NCBI GenBank assembly: GCA_000697335.1
Contig: JNEM01011814.1
Location: 1-24,730, forward strand
Direction of reading: 5' to 3'
DNA length: 24,730 bases
Source of the DNA: Conidiobolus incongruus B7586
Taxonomy: Eukaryota > Entomophthoromycota > Entomophthoromycetes > Entomophthorales > Conidiobolaceae
In this document: in pieces, positions 1 to 10,001 of the stretch
Layout of the letters: each line of letters starts with the position of its first letter
How positions within the stretch are numbered: position 1 is the stretch's first letter
Translations under genes and position numbers: made by a program
The notes under the pieces: model-generated
The model's database searches: none
Told to the model about the DNA's origin: nothing
What the model saw: the letters and a program-made list of their open reading frames with translations, nothing else

Positions 1-247
1 TGTTTTAAAAATTAAAATCTAATAAAAAAATTAATAAATAATAAGTATAATATTATGAACAAAAATAATTTTAATAATTTTTATTATTATTAATATATAT
101 CTCTATATTTATTAATCTTTTAATATCTAAAATATAGTTTTTTTTATTAAAAACTAAGATTTAATATTTTAAAAATTAATTTAATTTATTTATAAGAATC
201 TTGTTACTTATGAATTAATATTTTAAATATTCAAAATAATTATAATT
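1..247. other. AT-rich flank, no gene seen
   Basis: This stretch is almost entirely A and T with dense stops on both strands. No coding block, RNA gene or clear repeat is visible. It resembles the flank on the far side of the retroelement (5973-7231), so the element appears to have inserted into already AT-rich DNA. Confidence 0.6.
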
Positions 248-252
248 ATATG
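248..252. repeat. Target-site duplication, left copy (ATATG)
   Basis: The five bases ATATG lie directly outside the left LTR and are repeated exactly at 5968-5972, directly outside the right LTR. Integrases of the Ty3/gypsy group typically make duplications of 4-6 bp. The match fixes the element's ends to the base. Confidence 0.85.
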
Positions 253-651
253 TGTAAGTGTAGTGGTAGTTAAACTAATATAGTGTAGAGGAAGACTTAA
301 TATAAAAGTAATGTGTGTAGAATGTGGTAATATAATGTAGCTGTAGTGTGCAAGTGTAAACAAAGTTTAATTAAGATTTGAACTAGGATGAGTCACTGAT
401 ATATTAAGATTTATATTAGGTAGTGCTAATATCCTACAATATTGATAGAATATAGTCTCAATCTTAGAAATAGTGTAAAAGTAAAAAATAGTAAGAATTA
501 AGAGGAAAAAAGAGGAACCTAGTTTATTAGATAATTTAATGCTATTTATACAATTAATTTAATTATATAAGTATAAATTAATTATATAATTTATAGTTAA
601 TTGGATTATATGAAAGTGTATATAAGAATTTAAAGAATTAGTCTCTTAATA
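253..651 (-). repeat. 3' LTR of the fossil chromovirus (left end)
   Basis: This 399-bp copy aligns without gaps to 5569-5967 (constant offset 5,316) and is about 95.5% identical by my hand count. It sits next to the polypurine tract, which makes it the 3' LTR of the minus-strand element. The family norm of TG...CA ends is partly eroded at this copy. Confidence 0.93.
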
Positions 652-658
652 CTCCCCT
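652..658 (-). other. Polypurine tract of the fossil element
   Basis: On the minus strand the sequence AGGGGAG directly abuts the inner edge of the 3' LTR. This is the usual place and composition of the primer for plus-strand DNA synthesis. It is conspicuous because G runs are rare in this window. Confidence 0.75.
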
Positions 659-659
659 A

Positions 660-3600
660 GTAAGTTTCTTAAAAGAGACACACTCCTTAAATTTTTGCAA
701 ATAGGTATAATAAGCTGAGGTATTCTTAATATTTTTTAGAGGTTCTTATGTAACTTCTTTAATAGGATAACCTATCCATTTTACATAAAAATAAAGTTTA
801 TTCCTAATAGATTTAAACTTAATTATGTAATTAACATAGTATTCTTCTTCTCTATCTTAATTAATAATTAGATCTAGTTTTAAAGTTTTAATTAATTATG
901 AAAAGTATTAAAATTTTCAAAGTATGGTTTAATTTTAGATATGTGAAAGGTAGGGTTAATCTTCAAAGTTAGAGGTAATTCTAAAGTAATATTTTTAAAA
1001 TTTGAATCAATAGATTAAATTTTATAGGGATTATAATATAATAGTAAGTATTTGGGATTTAAGCTAGATTTAAATAGGGTAGGTTTAAGGGTAGATTGTT
1101 CTAAGTATACAAACATACTAGTTTTATATTTAAAAGGGTTTCTAGATAACTTTGAGTATTGTTATTCTATAATCCTTTAATTTTCTTCTAAGTTAAATTT
1201 AACAAGGGAATTGATATATTTGATATTGGATTAAAATTCAACAATGTTTAAAGGTAAGTTGATTTGAAGTTTTGGAGTAATTATTGAGTTAGGATGTTTA
1301 TTATAATTGATGAAATAAAGGCTAAAACCTGTTGATCTATTAATAAAGGTGTTGAATAAATATTAGAGTTGGTAGATATAGGCATCTTAATTTAACTAAT
1401 TAGTGTTAATATAGGCTTTAATCATTTGTTTCAAGGTTTTGATAATTCTTTTAGTAAGTTTATTGGTTTAGTGATGATTAATAGTAGACATAGCTAGGTT
1501 AATCTTAAGGGAAAAGAATAATAACTTCTAGAATCAGGAGTTGAATTGTGTGTTTCTATCAGATATAATAGTTTGTGGAATTTTATAATAGGTAAAGATA
1601 TTAGAGAATAACAATTGTGTAACATCTTTAGCTGTAGAAGTTTTGAAACAAAGAATAAAATAAGCATATTTAAAAAATAAATCAATTACAATTAGTAAGT
1701 TATCATAACTATTTGTTGATTTAGGGATTTCTATGAAATCAAGCTGGATTTGTTGTTAAATTTTATTAGGGACTTATAGGGGAATAAGTTTACTATATTT
1801 TAGTTAAGTATTATATTTAGTTTTTTAACATATATCACAGGTATTGGTGTATTTCTAAACTAATTTAACTAGGGAAAGTTAGTAATACTTTATTTTAATT
1901 CTCTCAGCAGTTTTTAACTAGTTTTAATATTTTCTAACAGGTAAGTTATAGCATTCATCAAATATTGTTTGTTAAATCTTAGGGATATTAAGAATATATA
2001 GATAATTATTATAGTATAGTAAGTTATTGATAATTTTAAATCTTTTGACATATTTTAATTAGTTTTCTAATAGTTTAAAGAGTTCTTCTTTAACTAAAAT
2101 AAAGAAATTATTATTTAACAATGTTTCTTAAAGTAGTTTAATAAATTCTTTATTTCCTTCATTAATAATCATTAAGTTAATATTTGCTGGATTTTTACAA
2201 TTAGAACAAAAAGATAAATATGTAAAATTTTTTAATAAAGTATCTACAATATAATTTTATTAACCTAGGAGATATTAAATAAAGAAAAGGTAAGCTTAGA
2301 TAGTTTTAATCTATCTAACTTATTTTCTTAATAAATACTTCTGAGTATTTAAGTAGATAAGTGATTTATAATTTGTAAATGTTAAGAAAAAGTTGTAAGA
2401 TAGGAAATATAAGTGATTTTTAATTATTTCTACTAAAGCAAAAAGTTCTTATTTATAGATTAGGTATTTCAATTCAGCTAGTTTTATTTTTTTTAACTAG
2501 AATGTTATTAGTTTTAAAGTAACATTTGTAGGGTTAAACTCAACTTATTCTCTTTTATTTATTATTTTATCCTATAGTTGTAAGGTAAAATATAAATTAA
2601 ATTCAAACTAGGTTAACTATCTACTAATTGTAAAAAAACTAGAGTTAATAAAAATAATAGTAGGTAGTTTTAGATTAAAGATAGATAAAGCAAAAGTATT
2701 GGTAATATAGAAAATTAAAGCATTTATGTAGAAATTGTATAGTGGGGTTTATTTGAAAAGAGAGTTTTTCTTCAAGAGATTAGTAAGAAAAGTAATAAAT
2801 TCAACAAAAGAATCAATGAAATCTTTAAAGTAATTTAATAATTTAAGTATAAACATAAGTTAATCTTTGTTTATAAGTATAGTAAAGGCTTTAACACCAT
2901 TGAGTTTAGTTGGATCAATATTAATTCTTTAAAAGGAAACAATATAACCACAAAAAAAGACAGAAGAGGTATTAAAGATGTATTTTGATAGTTTCAAAGG
3001 TAATTTATGTTCTTGAATAATTTGTAAAACTTGATTAACATGTTAAATATATTCTTCTTTAGTTTTTAAATAGATTAGGATATTATTAAGGTAAGTGATA
3101 ATAAAGTTATTAAAAACAAGGTTAAAAAGGGAATTGATGAATTGAGTAAAAGTTACAAAGGCATTACACAATTTAAAGTTTATAACAGTAAATTTATAGT
3201 AACTTAAAAGAGTGTTAAAAGTAGTTAAAGGGATAGAATTTTCTTCAACTCTAATGTTGTAATATCTATTCTTAACATCTAGTTTGGTAAATATAGTTGA
3301 TTTAAGTAGTTTATCCCTAACATCATGTAGGTTTAATAATAAAGTTTTATCCTTGATAGTTTTAGAGTTTAAAACACAGTTATTAATATATAATCTTTAA
3401 CCACCATCAGCCTTTTTTATAAAGAAGATTGAAGATCTTTATAGTAAGGAAGAAAGCCTAATATACTTATTTTTAAGTAGTTTTTAGATTTCTTCTTTTA
3501 AAGTTTAATATTGTTCAGGAGATAAATGATAAGTAAACTTTAAGTATAGTTGTATACCAAGAAGTAGTTTAATTTTATGTTTAATATTATGTTTTAGAGG

Positions 3601-4250
3601 TAATTTATCTATAAATTCAAAAACATTAGCAAATTAACTTATTGTATTATATAAAAAGTGGTCATTAAGTATAATTTTATTGAAATCAATAGATGAAGTA
3701 CTAATAGATAAGTAATAAACAGATATATATCCCTATAAATTATTAAGGTTTTTAATTAGTTTTTTACATTGGTTTATGCTTATAATAATAGAATTATTTG
3801 CTACAATTGTAGAGTTAGTGTTAGGTATAATATTTAATAATTTTATAATAGGGTAATGTAGATTTTTTAAGATTAATTCTACTAATTTTTTTTAGAATAA
3901 GAAAAAAATAGATTTGTAACCTTTTAGGGTAATATTCATAGATATAAAACTATGATATTCAAACTAATTTTAACCTAGTATAAAATTATAACCAATGTTG
4001 CTAATTAGGAATTTAATATATTGGGAGTAGTTAGGGGGTAATGATAGGTATTTAAATATAGTGTTAAATGCTTGTTTTATTAAGTTGTTAGTATATTTAA
4101 TTATCAAGTTATTTTTTTAAGTAGGTAAAGATAGCTTTACAACAATAAAAGAAAAGATAATACAACTAGAACAACTAGAATCAATTAAAACACTAACAGG
4201 TATGTTTATAAAAAAACTAATTAACACAAATAATAGGGTGATAGTTAAAG
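660..4250 (-). pseudogene. Fossil pol region: protease, RT, RNase H, integrase, chromodomain
   Basis: Minus-strand conceptual reading gives patches recognisable as the pol of Ty3/gypsy elements. There is a protease active-site-like patch near 4140-4210, the reverse transcriptase core near 2950-3450, RNase H near 2330-2570, an integrase catalytic core near 1400-1950, and a chromodomain-like C-terminus near 690-850. The order PR-RT-RH-IN is the Ty3/gypsy order. The region is broken many times over and no longer encodes a working protein. Short open stretches inside it are not genes. Confidence 0.85.
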
Positions 4251-4299
4251 GTAAAAAATTACAAGGTAGATTAGTTACTAAAATATTTTTAGTTTCTAA

Positions 4300-5450
4300 T
4301 GGTTTAATTAGTTAGATTTCTCTAGTATAAATAGTTTAATTTGTGGAATTAGTAGTCTATTAGAACTTTTGTGGATTAGATTAGAATCTGTTAACTAATT
4401 ATAAAAGGGGTGATTCTAAAGTTATATTAATATTATTCAAATTTGATTTATAGTTAGTAAGTTGGGATTATTGAAAATTAAACAGATGTTGCTTCTTTAA
4501 AAGGTATTTATTAGCTCTATAGTTAACTTAAGTCCTTTAACAATAATAACAACCTTTGTTTGTTTTCAAATAGGCTTTAGCTTCTTTATTAAAGGTTTTC
4601 TCATGAAACCCTAAAGCAGAAACATCTATCATTTGAAACTTAAGTGGGTTAAAGTAAAGTTTAAAAAATTAATTTTTAGGGTGGGAAGATTTAATTATAG
4701 AGTAAAAGATATTATTGATTATAATTGCTATATCACAAATGTTAGAAAAAGATATATTATCAAAGTGTTCCCTACTAACTAACTAGAGTTTCACTTAAAG
4801 GTTAAGGTATTGTAATAGTTTGTAGATTTATTCTTCTTCAGTAATATTTGGTATATTTAAATATATCTCATTAAATTTCTCAATCAATTATTTTGTAGAA
4901 GTTTTTTATTTAAGCTAAAAAAGTTTTTCTCTTGTTAATCAAACTTAATCTTTTGGGTAATACCTTTCTTTAAGGGTTTTTTCCAATTGTTTAAAAGTTT
5001 GTATCTTTATAGTAAGTTATCCTTCTGAAGATTTTTTAGGATTAAGCTTATAATGAGTTAACTACCAAATATAAATAAATTTTTCCAAAAAAGAAGTGGC
5101 TAATTTAAGGGTATTTTCTAGATCTTTATCTAGGATTAAATCAAGGTAATTCTTTATGTTTTTAAGGTAGTTTTCAAGCTTTTAAAGGTTTTTTAAGCTA
5201 TCATAAGTAGTTAATTTGTTTTTAAAGACACTAAAAAGGTGGTTTAATATATTAACTATAGTGAAGTAGCTAGTTTGTTAGATTTAAGCTTTTTAAAACA
5301 TGTTTTTTTTAATCAAAAGTTGTCTAATATAAGCTTTTTAGAGGGTAGTAAGTTCTTAAAGATTAAAGTTTTAGATTCACTCAGTAATTAAGCTATTATC
5401 ATTATTAAAATAATATGAGGGTATCTCTTTTTTTGGTGGTATTATAATAT
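4300..5450 (-). pseudogene. Fossil gag region
   Basis: This segment lies between the primer-binding site and the protease patch, where gag sits in Ty3/gypsy elements. A CCHC zinc-knuckle-like patch near 4500-4560 supports nucleocapsid identity. The rest is recognised mainly by position, because gag sequences are poorly conserved. It is broken. Confidence 0.6.
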
Positions 5451-5556
5451 ATAGTGTTAAATTTAAATGAAATAAATTATAGATAAGATTTAAAATAGTA
5501 ATAATTAGGTTTAATACAGATAGTTATTAATTTCTAGTAGGTTTTTAATAGTTTTC

Positions 5557-5568
5557 TCACTGCTACTA
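5557..5568 (-). other. Primer-binding site of the fossil element
   Basis: Reading the minus strand immediately after the 5' LTR gives TAGTAGCAGTGA. The start resembles the TGGTAGC complement of an initiator-methionine tRNA 3' end, a common primer for LTR elements, but the match is imperfect. The position, with no gap to the LTR, is as expected. Confidence 0.55.
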
Positions 5569-5967
5569 TATAAGTATAGTGGTAGTTAAACTAATATAGT
5601 ATAGAGGAAGACTTAATATAAAAGTAGTGTGCACAGAATGTGGTAATATAATGTGGCTGTAGTGTGCAAGTGTAAACAAAGTTTAATTAAGCTTCAAACT
5701 AGGATGAGTCACTGATATATTAAAATTTATATTAGGTAGTGCTAATATCCTACAATATTGATAGAATATAGTCTCAATCTTAGAAATAGTGTAAAAGTAA
5801 AAAATAGTAAGAATTGAGAGGAAAAAAGAGGAACCTAGTTTATTAGATAATTTAATGCTATTTATACAATTAATTTAACTATATAAGTATAAATTAATCA
5901 TATAATTTATAGTTAATTGGATTATATGAAAGTGTATATAAGAATTAAAAGAACTAGTCTCTTAACA
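5569..5967 (-). repeat. 5' LTR of the fossil chromovirus (right end)
   Basis: This is the partner of the LTR at 253-651, at 399 bp with no length difference. It lies next to the primer-binding site, so it is the 5' LTR of the minus-strand element. About 16 of the 18 differences between the copies are transitions. That bias points to cytosine deamination or a RIP-like process rather than random mutation. Confidence 0.93.
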
Positions 5968-5972
5968 ATATG
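5968..5972. repeat. Target-site duplication, right copy (ATATG)
   Basis: This exact copy of the five bases at 248-252 directly follows the right LTR. Confidence 0.85.
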
Positions 5973-7230
5973 AATTATAATCTAAAGAATATATTAAATA
6001 TAGTAGTTTTTTATTTATATTTAATTATAAAATCTCTATAATATTAATTATATATATTATATATTTATTTTGCAAAATAATTGGGTTTTAAATATTATTA
6101 ATAATATTAATTAAAAATAGTATTATTTCAGAAAAAAATCTATAATATATTGATTTTTTAAATTAAGTTTTAGTTAGAAGGGATTATAAATATTTTTGAG
6201 CTTTGGTTTATCTTTTTTTATAGTTCATATTTATAATAAAATTAGTTTTTATTAATTTCAAAATAAATCAACCAAATAAAATACTTATATAGATTAGTAT
6301 CAAAAAATATCTTTTATTTATATTTTTCAAAAAAAACTAATAAGCTTATTTTTTTTATCAAAAAAATTATGAATTCTTATTTTATAAAAATATTAAATCT
6401 TTATGATTTCTTAAAAATAGTCAAAATAAATAGATTCTTAATAGTAAAATGATAAAATAATAGAATAGTAAAATGGCTAATTAAATTCATTTTTAGTTAA
6501 TAACTTGATAAAGTTTATTATTAACTAATATTTCTTAGTATATTAAATCAAGAAAATATATATTATTATAATTTATTATAATAATTAATAATTAAATATT
6601 TTTAAAACACTTATTAATTATAATTAAAAAAAAGGAATATTTTAATTTATCTTAATATCATTTTATATTCAAATAAAAAATTATATAAAAAGATCTAAGA
6701 TTTTTTAATTATAAATATTTATTAAAAAAATAATTTTTTTGGTTATATTTTATAAAATTCAATTTAGGTATAATTATTTTAAATTTTTCTAGACTTTTGT
6801 TAAATTATAAATTATCTATTTTATATCTTTATTAATTAATCTTAGTATAAACTTGAGAATATATAGTATATTAATTTAATTATTATTAAATTACTCTAAA
6901 AATTTTTTAACCAAATTAAAATAATTTTTGTTTATATATTTTATTTTATTAATAAATAAAAAAATAACAATAGATATTGATTTTTTAGATTTTAGTAAAT
7001 TTTAAATAAATCCTTTTTAGATTTAAAATTATAAATTTAATGATATATAGTAGTTTTAAAAAAATAATCATCTTTATAAGCTATTTATAAGCCTTAGATA
7101 ATCTTAATAAATTTATAGTCAAGTTTTAATAATAAAAAATTAAAAGCCTTTTAATAATTACTATTTAAATATCATTAAATTAAACTATATATTTTAAAAT
7201 CAAAATATCTTAATAGAAAATTAATAATAG

Positions 7231-7231
<1 letters not shown>
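5973..7231. other. Extremely AT-rich stretch, no gene seen
   Basis: About 1.26 kb with long A and T runs and very few G or C. All frames are closed by frequent stops. I see no conserved coding motif, tRNA-like fold or clean repeat. It may be old, decayed repeat DNA, but nothing in it can be assigned to a family by eye. Confidence 0.55.

Positions 7232-7273
<42 letters not shown>
7232..7273. repeat. (TA)21 microsatellite
   Basis: An uninterrupted run of 21 TA units. It marks a visible change from the extremely AT-rich left region to the somewhat more mixed DNA upstream of the carrier gene. Confidence 0.95.
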
Positions 7274-7275
<2 letters not shown>

Positions 7276-7605
7276 GAATTCATTACTAGTTGTAGTTTCA
7301 TATTACATTCCTTAAAACAGCTTTAATATTATTTGTTGGTTAATCATATCTAATATATCTTATGTATATTGAGGTATACAATATCAAATTCTAATAAATA
7401 TAATTTTAGTTGTATTGAATAAAATATTTATCTTAACTAGTAAGTTGGATGTAATAAATCATTTTTATAATTATTGAGATTTTGATATATTGTTTATGTT
7501 GATTCTATACTATTGAGTTTAGCGGAAAGAAAGATTGGCTTAAGAGTGATTCGTTCAGTCAATAAACATGCTATATTGATATGGTTTTTGTCCTTTATTT
7601 GATAT

Positions 7606-7703
7606 GAAAAGTTTCAATCATGAAAAACAGGTGATGTCAATCAAAAATCACTATAAAATTAATTCAGTAATACTTTCACCTGTATTTCAATGAAACTTGT
7701 TTC
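7606..7703. repeat. Imperfect inverted repeat, about 28-bp arms
   Basis: The left arm 7606-7634 and right arm 7676-7703 share AGTTTCA and ACAGGTGA blocks in inverted orientation, with small gaps, around a loop of about 41 bp. It could be a small MITE-like relic or a structured regulatory site about 0.6 kb upstream of the carrier start. No target-site duplication was recognised. Confidence 0.5.
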
Positions 7704-8166
7704 AATAAGTGATTTATCTTGAATGCATCAAATTTATAACGACATTTTTTAATTAGTGGAGTATAGGATTTAACTGAGCAAATATCAAGTTGTTCTTGTG
7801 ATTTAAAGTTAGGGTACTTATCTTTTATTACTTATAACTTATTTTTACCCTTATAATAAAATAGTAAATTTGAACATTTTTATCAGATGAATATTTCTAA
7901 ATTTGGACTATTTAATAATTTGATTAACAAATAATAATCCAATTTTTCTTTATCAGATTTTTTTAATTAGGATTTAGAGTGTAAGATAAGAATTTGGGTT
8001 AGGAGTGAAATCTATCCATCTCATTCACAAAAAAATCAACCACTCATATTCCATTGTAGATGGTTCAGCCAATAAGCGTTCACTCTGAAAAATGTTTTTT
8101 CATGCAATTTAAAAATTATTTGATCATAATCAAAACTAATCGGGTCATCATTTATAATTCAGTGAG

Positions 8167-8174
8167 TATAAAAA
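8167..8174 (+). promoter_or_regulatory. TATA-like site of the carrier gene
   Basis: TATAAAAA lies about 140 bp before the ATG, with a CCAAT motif about 95 bp further upstream (8069-8073). In DNA this AT-rich the match alone is weak. The spacing would allow a 5' leader of roughly 100 nt. Confidence 0.35.
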
Positions 8175-8312
8175 TCAATCGATGAACACTTTTGATTCTG
8201 TATTGACGGTTTATTCTTTAAAATTTTAATTTTATTGAAACTAAGCTGCCTTCTCAACCCTGTTTATTCTGTCAAACCATTCACTTTTCTGTAAATACTT
8301 CTAAATAAGCTG

Positions 8313-9758
8313 ATGGAATCAAGATCAGACACCCCGATAGTACATACAAATACTCTTATTGAAAAAGTTTTATCAGCTTGTTGTGGTTCTATTATCACTT
8401 CGTTGGTAACCACACCTTTTGACGTTGTTAAAACCAGACTACAATTTCAGTCTATGAATTTGCTTAACACAAGAACTAAGCTTCCTATTCCTTTTCAACC
8501 TCAGTGCTGTTATAACGTCTATTTTTGCCGAGGTCCAACAAATGCTCACATTTATACTTATTCCGAATTCCCTATTTTTAACCAAGTACATCTTAACAAA
8601 GAAATCGGTAGGGATCTAGTTAAATTTAATGGAACTATCGTAATTTTATGATATTTATATGTACTTCTTATTTTACTAATTTATTATTTTAGGACGCTTT
8701 TTATAAAATTTTTAGATTTGAAGGAGCTTCTAAGCTATGGAGAGGACTCTCACCAACTCTGTAATTTTAAATATTTAAATTCATTTATATGGCAAATATT
8801 GATATGATCTGCTTTAGAATTTCTGCCTTTCCTTCAACTGTAATTTATTATGCTGGATATGATGCCCTTAAAGATTGGCTCAATGATACTTATATATCAC
8901 CTAATCATTCACTATATTGGTATACTCCAATGATCGCCGGAGGAGGTGCTAGATGTAAGTTATTTAATTTATTAATCATTGCTTATATATACTAATTTAT
9001 TTTAGCACTCTCCGCTACATTTATTTCTCCGCTTGAGTTACTTAGAACAAGACTACAGTCAGCGAGTCAAAGCCAATCAACCTTAGGTAAATATTCATAC
9101 ACCATTTATCTATTCTATTTTATTTACTGAATATATGTTTCTTAGATGTGCTAAGGGGATTAAAAAACATGGTTCAAAATGAAGGCATTATTTCTCTCTG
9201 GAGAGGATTAACCCCTACCCTTTGGAGAGATATCCCCTTTTCAGGTATATATTTTTAATTATTCTTCCGGAATATTCTTATTGATCTTGTGACTAGCAAT
9301 TTACTGGATGGGATACGAAACCATTAAGACAGAATTAAATCGAAATGATAATGTGTCCGATTCACCATTTACTGTATCCTTTTTATCTGGTGCTTTGTCT
9401 GGAATGGTAAATATATACATTTTCATTAAATTAAATAATACCTTACCACCTTATTGCATTATAGATTGCTGCATTTTTCACAATACCTTTTGACGTCGTT
9501 AAGACAAGAAGACAAGTAGAAGTTAAACAATCTACTTTATCACATAACAAATCTAAGAGACCTGGGGTACTAACAACCATACGTCATATTATTATCAATG
9601 AAGGTCCGCGTGAATTATTCAGAGGTTTAACTCCAAGAATAATCAAAGTAGCGCCAGCATGTGCTATCATGGTTTCATCTTATGAATTTGGAAAGCGCTT
9701 CTTTGCTGAAAGGCACTATAATAACAATTTATTGATCAAAAATGAAGCCACTGCATAA
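8313..9758 (+). CDS. MTM1: Mitochondrial carrier, MTM1 / SLC25A39-SLC25A40 type (7 exons, 371 aa)
   Basis: Spliced exons: 8313-8639, 8693-8760, 8818-8954, 9006-9086, 9146-9244, 9297-9406, 9465-9758. All six introns are GT...AG and 51-59 bp long. Introns 1 and 3 carry TACTAAT branch sites (8674-8680, 8990-8996). The joined frame is 1,116 nt with no internal stop, close to the roughly 360-aa family length. Three carrier repeats show the signature PxD/ExxK/R: PFDVVK at 35-40, PLELLR at 186-191 and PFDVVK at 282-287. Family-typical blocks include LWRGLSPTL, LWRGLTPTLWRDIPFS, IYWMGYE and LFRGLTPRIIKVAP. Members are six-helix inner-membrane proteins. SLC25A39/40 import glutathione into mitochondria, and yeast Mtm1 is needed to activate manganese superoxide dismutase. 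The matrix loop after helix 1 carries C65, C66 and C72. The ATG was chosen as the first in frame, just before the first carrier helix. The subfamily call is good; the exact substrate is by homology. Confidence 0.93.
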
Positions 9759-9960
9759 AACCAAATTATAAATGGTAGTGGGTGATGATCGTATGCAGTC
9801 TAATAGGAACTTCTTTTTGACAGATTTTAATGTCATGTGATATATATTACATTTTACTAACCTCAAACTCATTTAAATTCTTGACATATATTTATTTAAG
9901 CCACAAAAATTTCAAAATGAGATCAAGTATTTACTACCAAACTGAAATGCTGCTTTAAAG
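9759..9960 (+). other. Probable 3' UTR and downstream flank of the carrier gene
   Basis: The sequence after the TAA stop is non-coding in all frames. No canonical AATAAA was found close to the stop, so the polyadenylation site cannot be placed. A GTGATGA resembling a snoRNA C box occurs near 9781, but no matching CTGA D box follows. Confidence 0.4.
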
Positions 9961-9967
9961 GGACTTC

Positions 9968-10001
9968 GGTTCTATTACAGGGATTACTTCGAAATGGAAC
10001 C
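9968..10001. repeat. Imperfect inverted repeat downstream of the carrier gene
   Basis: GGTTCTATT at 9968-9976 pairs with AATGGAACC at 9993-10001 (8 of 9 positions), with a 16-bp loop. It lies about 210 bp after the carrier stop. It may be a 3'-end structure or chance; its G+C is higher than its surroundings. Confidence 0.35.

Larger units (their letters stand above)
253..5967 (-). mobile_element. Fossil Ty3/gypsy LTR retrotransposon (chromovirus type), broken
   Basis: This is a structurally complete but decayed LTR retrotransposon of 5,715 bp, oriented right to left. Its parts, in reading order on the minus strand, are: 5' LTR (5569-5967), primer-binding site, gag with a zinc-knuckle-like patch (about 4500-4560), protease-like patch (about 4140-4210), reverse transcriptase (about 2950-3450), RNase H (about 2330-2570), integrase core (about 1400-1950), an integrase C-terminal chromodomain-like patch (about 690-850), polypurine tract, and 3' LTR (253-651). 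Integrase lying after RT/RNase H identifies Ty3/gypsy, and the chromodomain identifies the chromovirus branch. The coding part carries dozens of breaks, so the element is a fossil. The two LTRs differ at 18 of 399 positions, so it is not recent. Its A+T content is like that of its surroundings. Confidence 0.92.
7274..8312 (+). promoter_or_regulatory. Upstream region of the carrier gene
   Basis: No gene is seen here. The stretch holds CCAAT-type motifs at 7534-7538 (reverse), 7939-7943 and 8069-8073, a near-perfect 15-base duplication (7553-7567 and 8063-8077), an imperfect inverted repeat (7606-7703) and a TATA-like TATAAAAA at 8167-8174. Base composition is noticeably less extreme than left of the (TA)21 tract. 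The promoter role is inferred from position and motifs. Confidence 0.5.

Noticed and set aside
1494-1685. A 63-codon open frame on the minus strand
   Set aside because: It lies inside the fossil integrase region, in a different frame from the recognisable integrase similarity, so it is not a gene.
253-5967. An alternative genetic code, suggested by many stop codons in otherwise recognisable protein similarity
   Set aside because: The carrier and the Zn2Cys6 gene are open under the standard code and end at normal TAA stops. The retroelement is simply decayed.
8789-8995. A separate small protein starting at ATG 8789
   Set aside because: The ATG falls inside intron 2. The rest of the frame is exon 3 of the carrier gene read on into intron 3.
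9308-9493. A separate small protein starting at ATG 9308
   Set aside because: This is exon 6 of the carrier gene with read-through into intron 6. The carrier family blocks continue in exons 5 and 7.
9775-9860. A possible C/D-box snoRNA after the carrier gene
   Set aside because: A C-box-like GTGATGA is present, but there is no CTGA D box at a suitable distance and no terminal stem.
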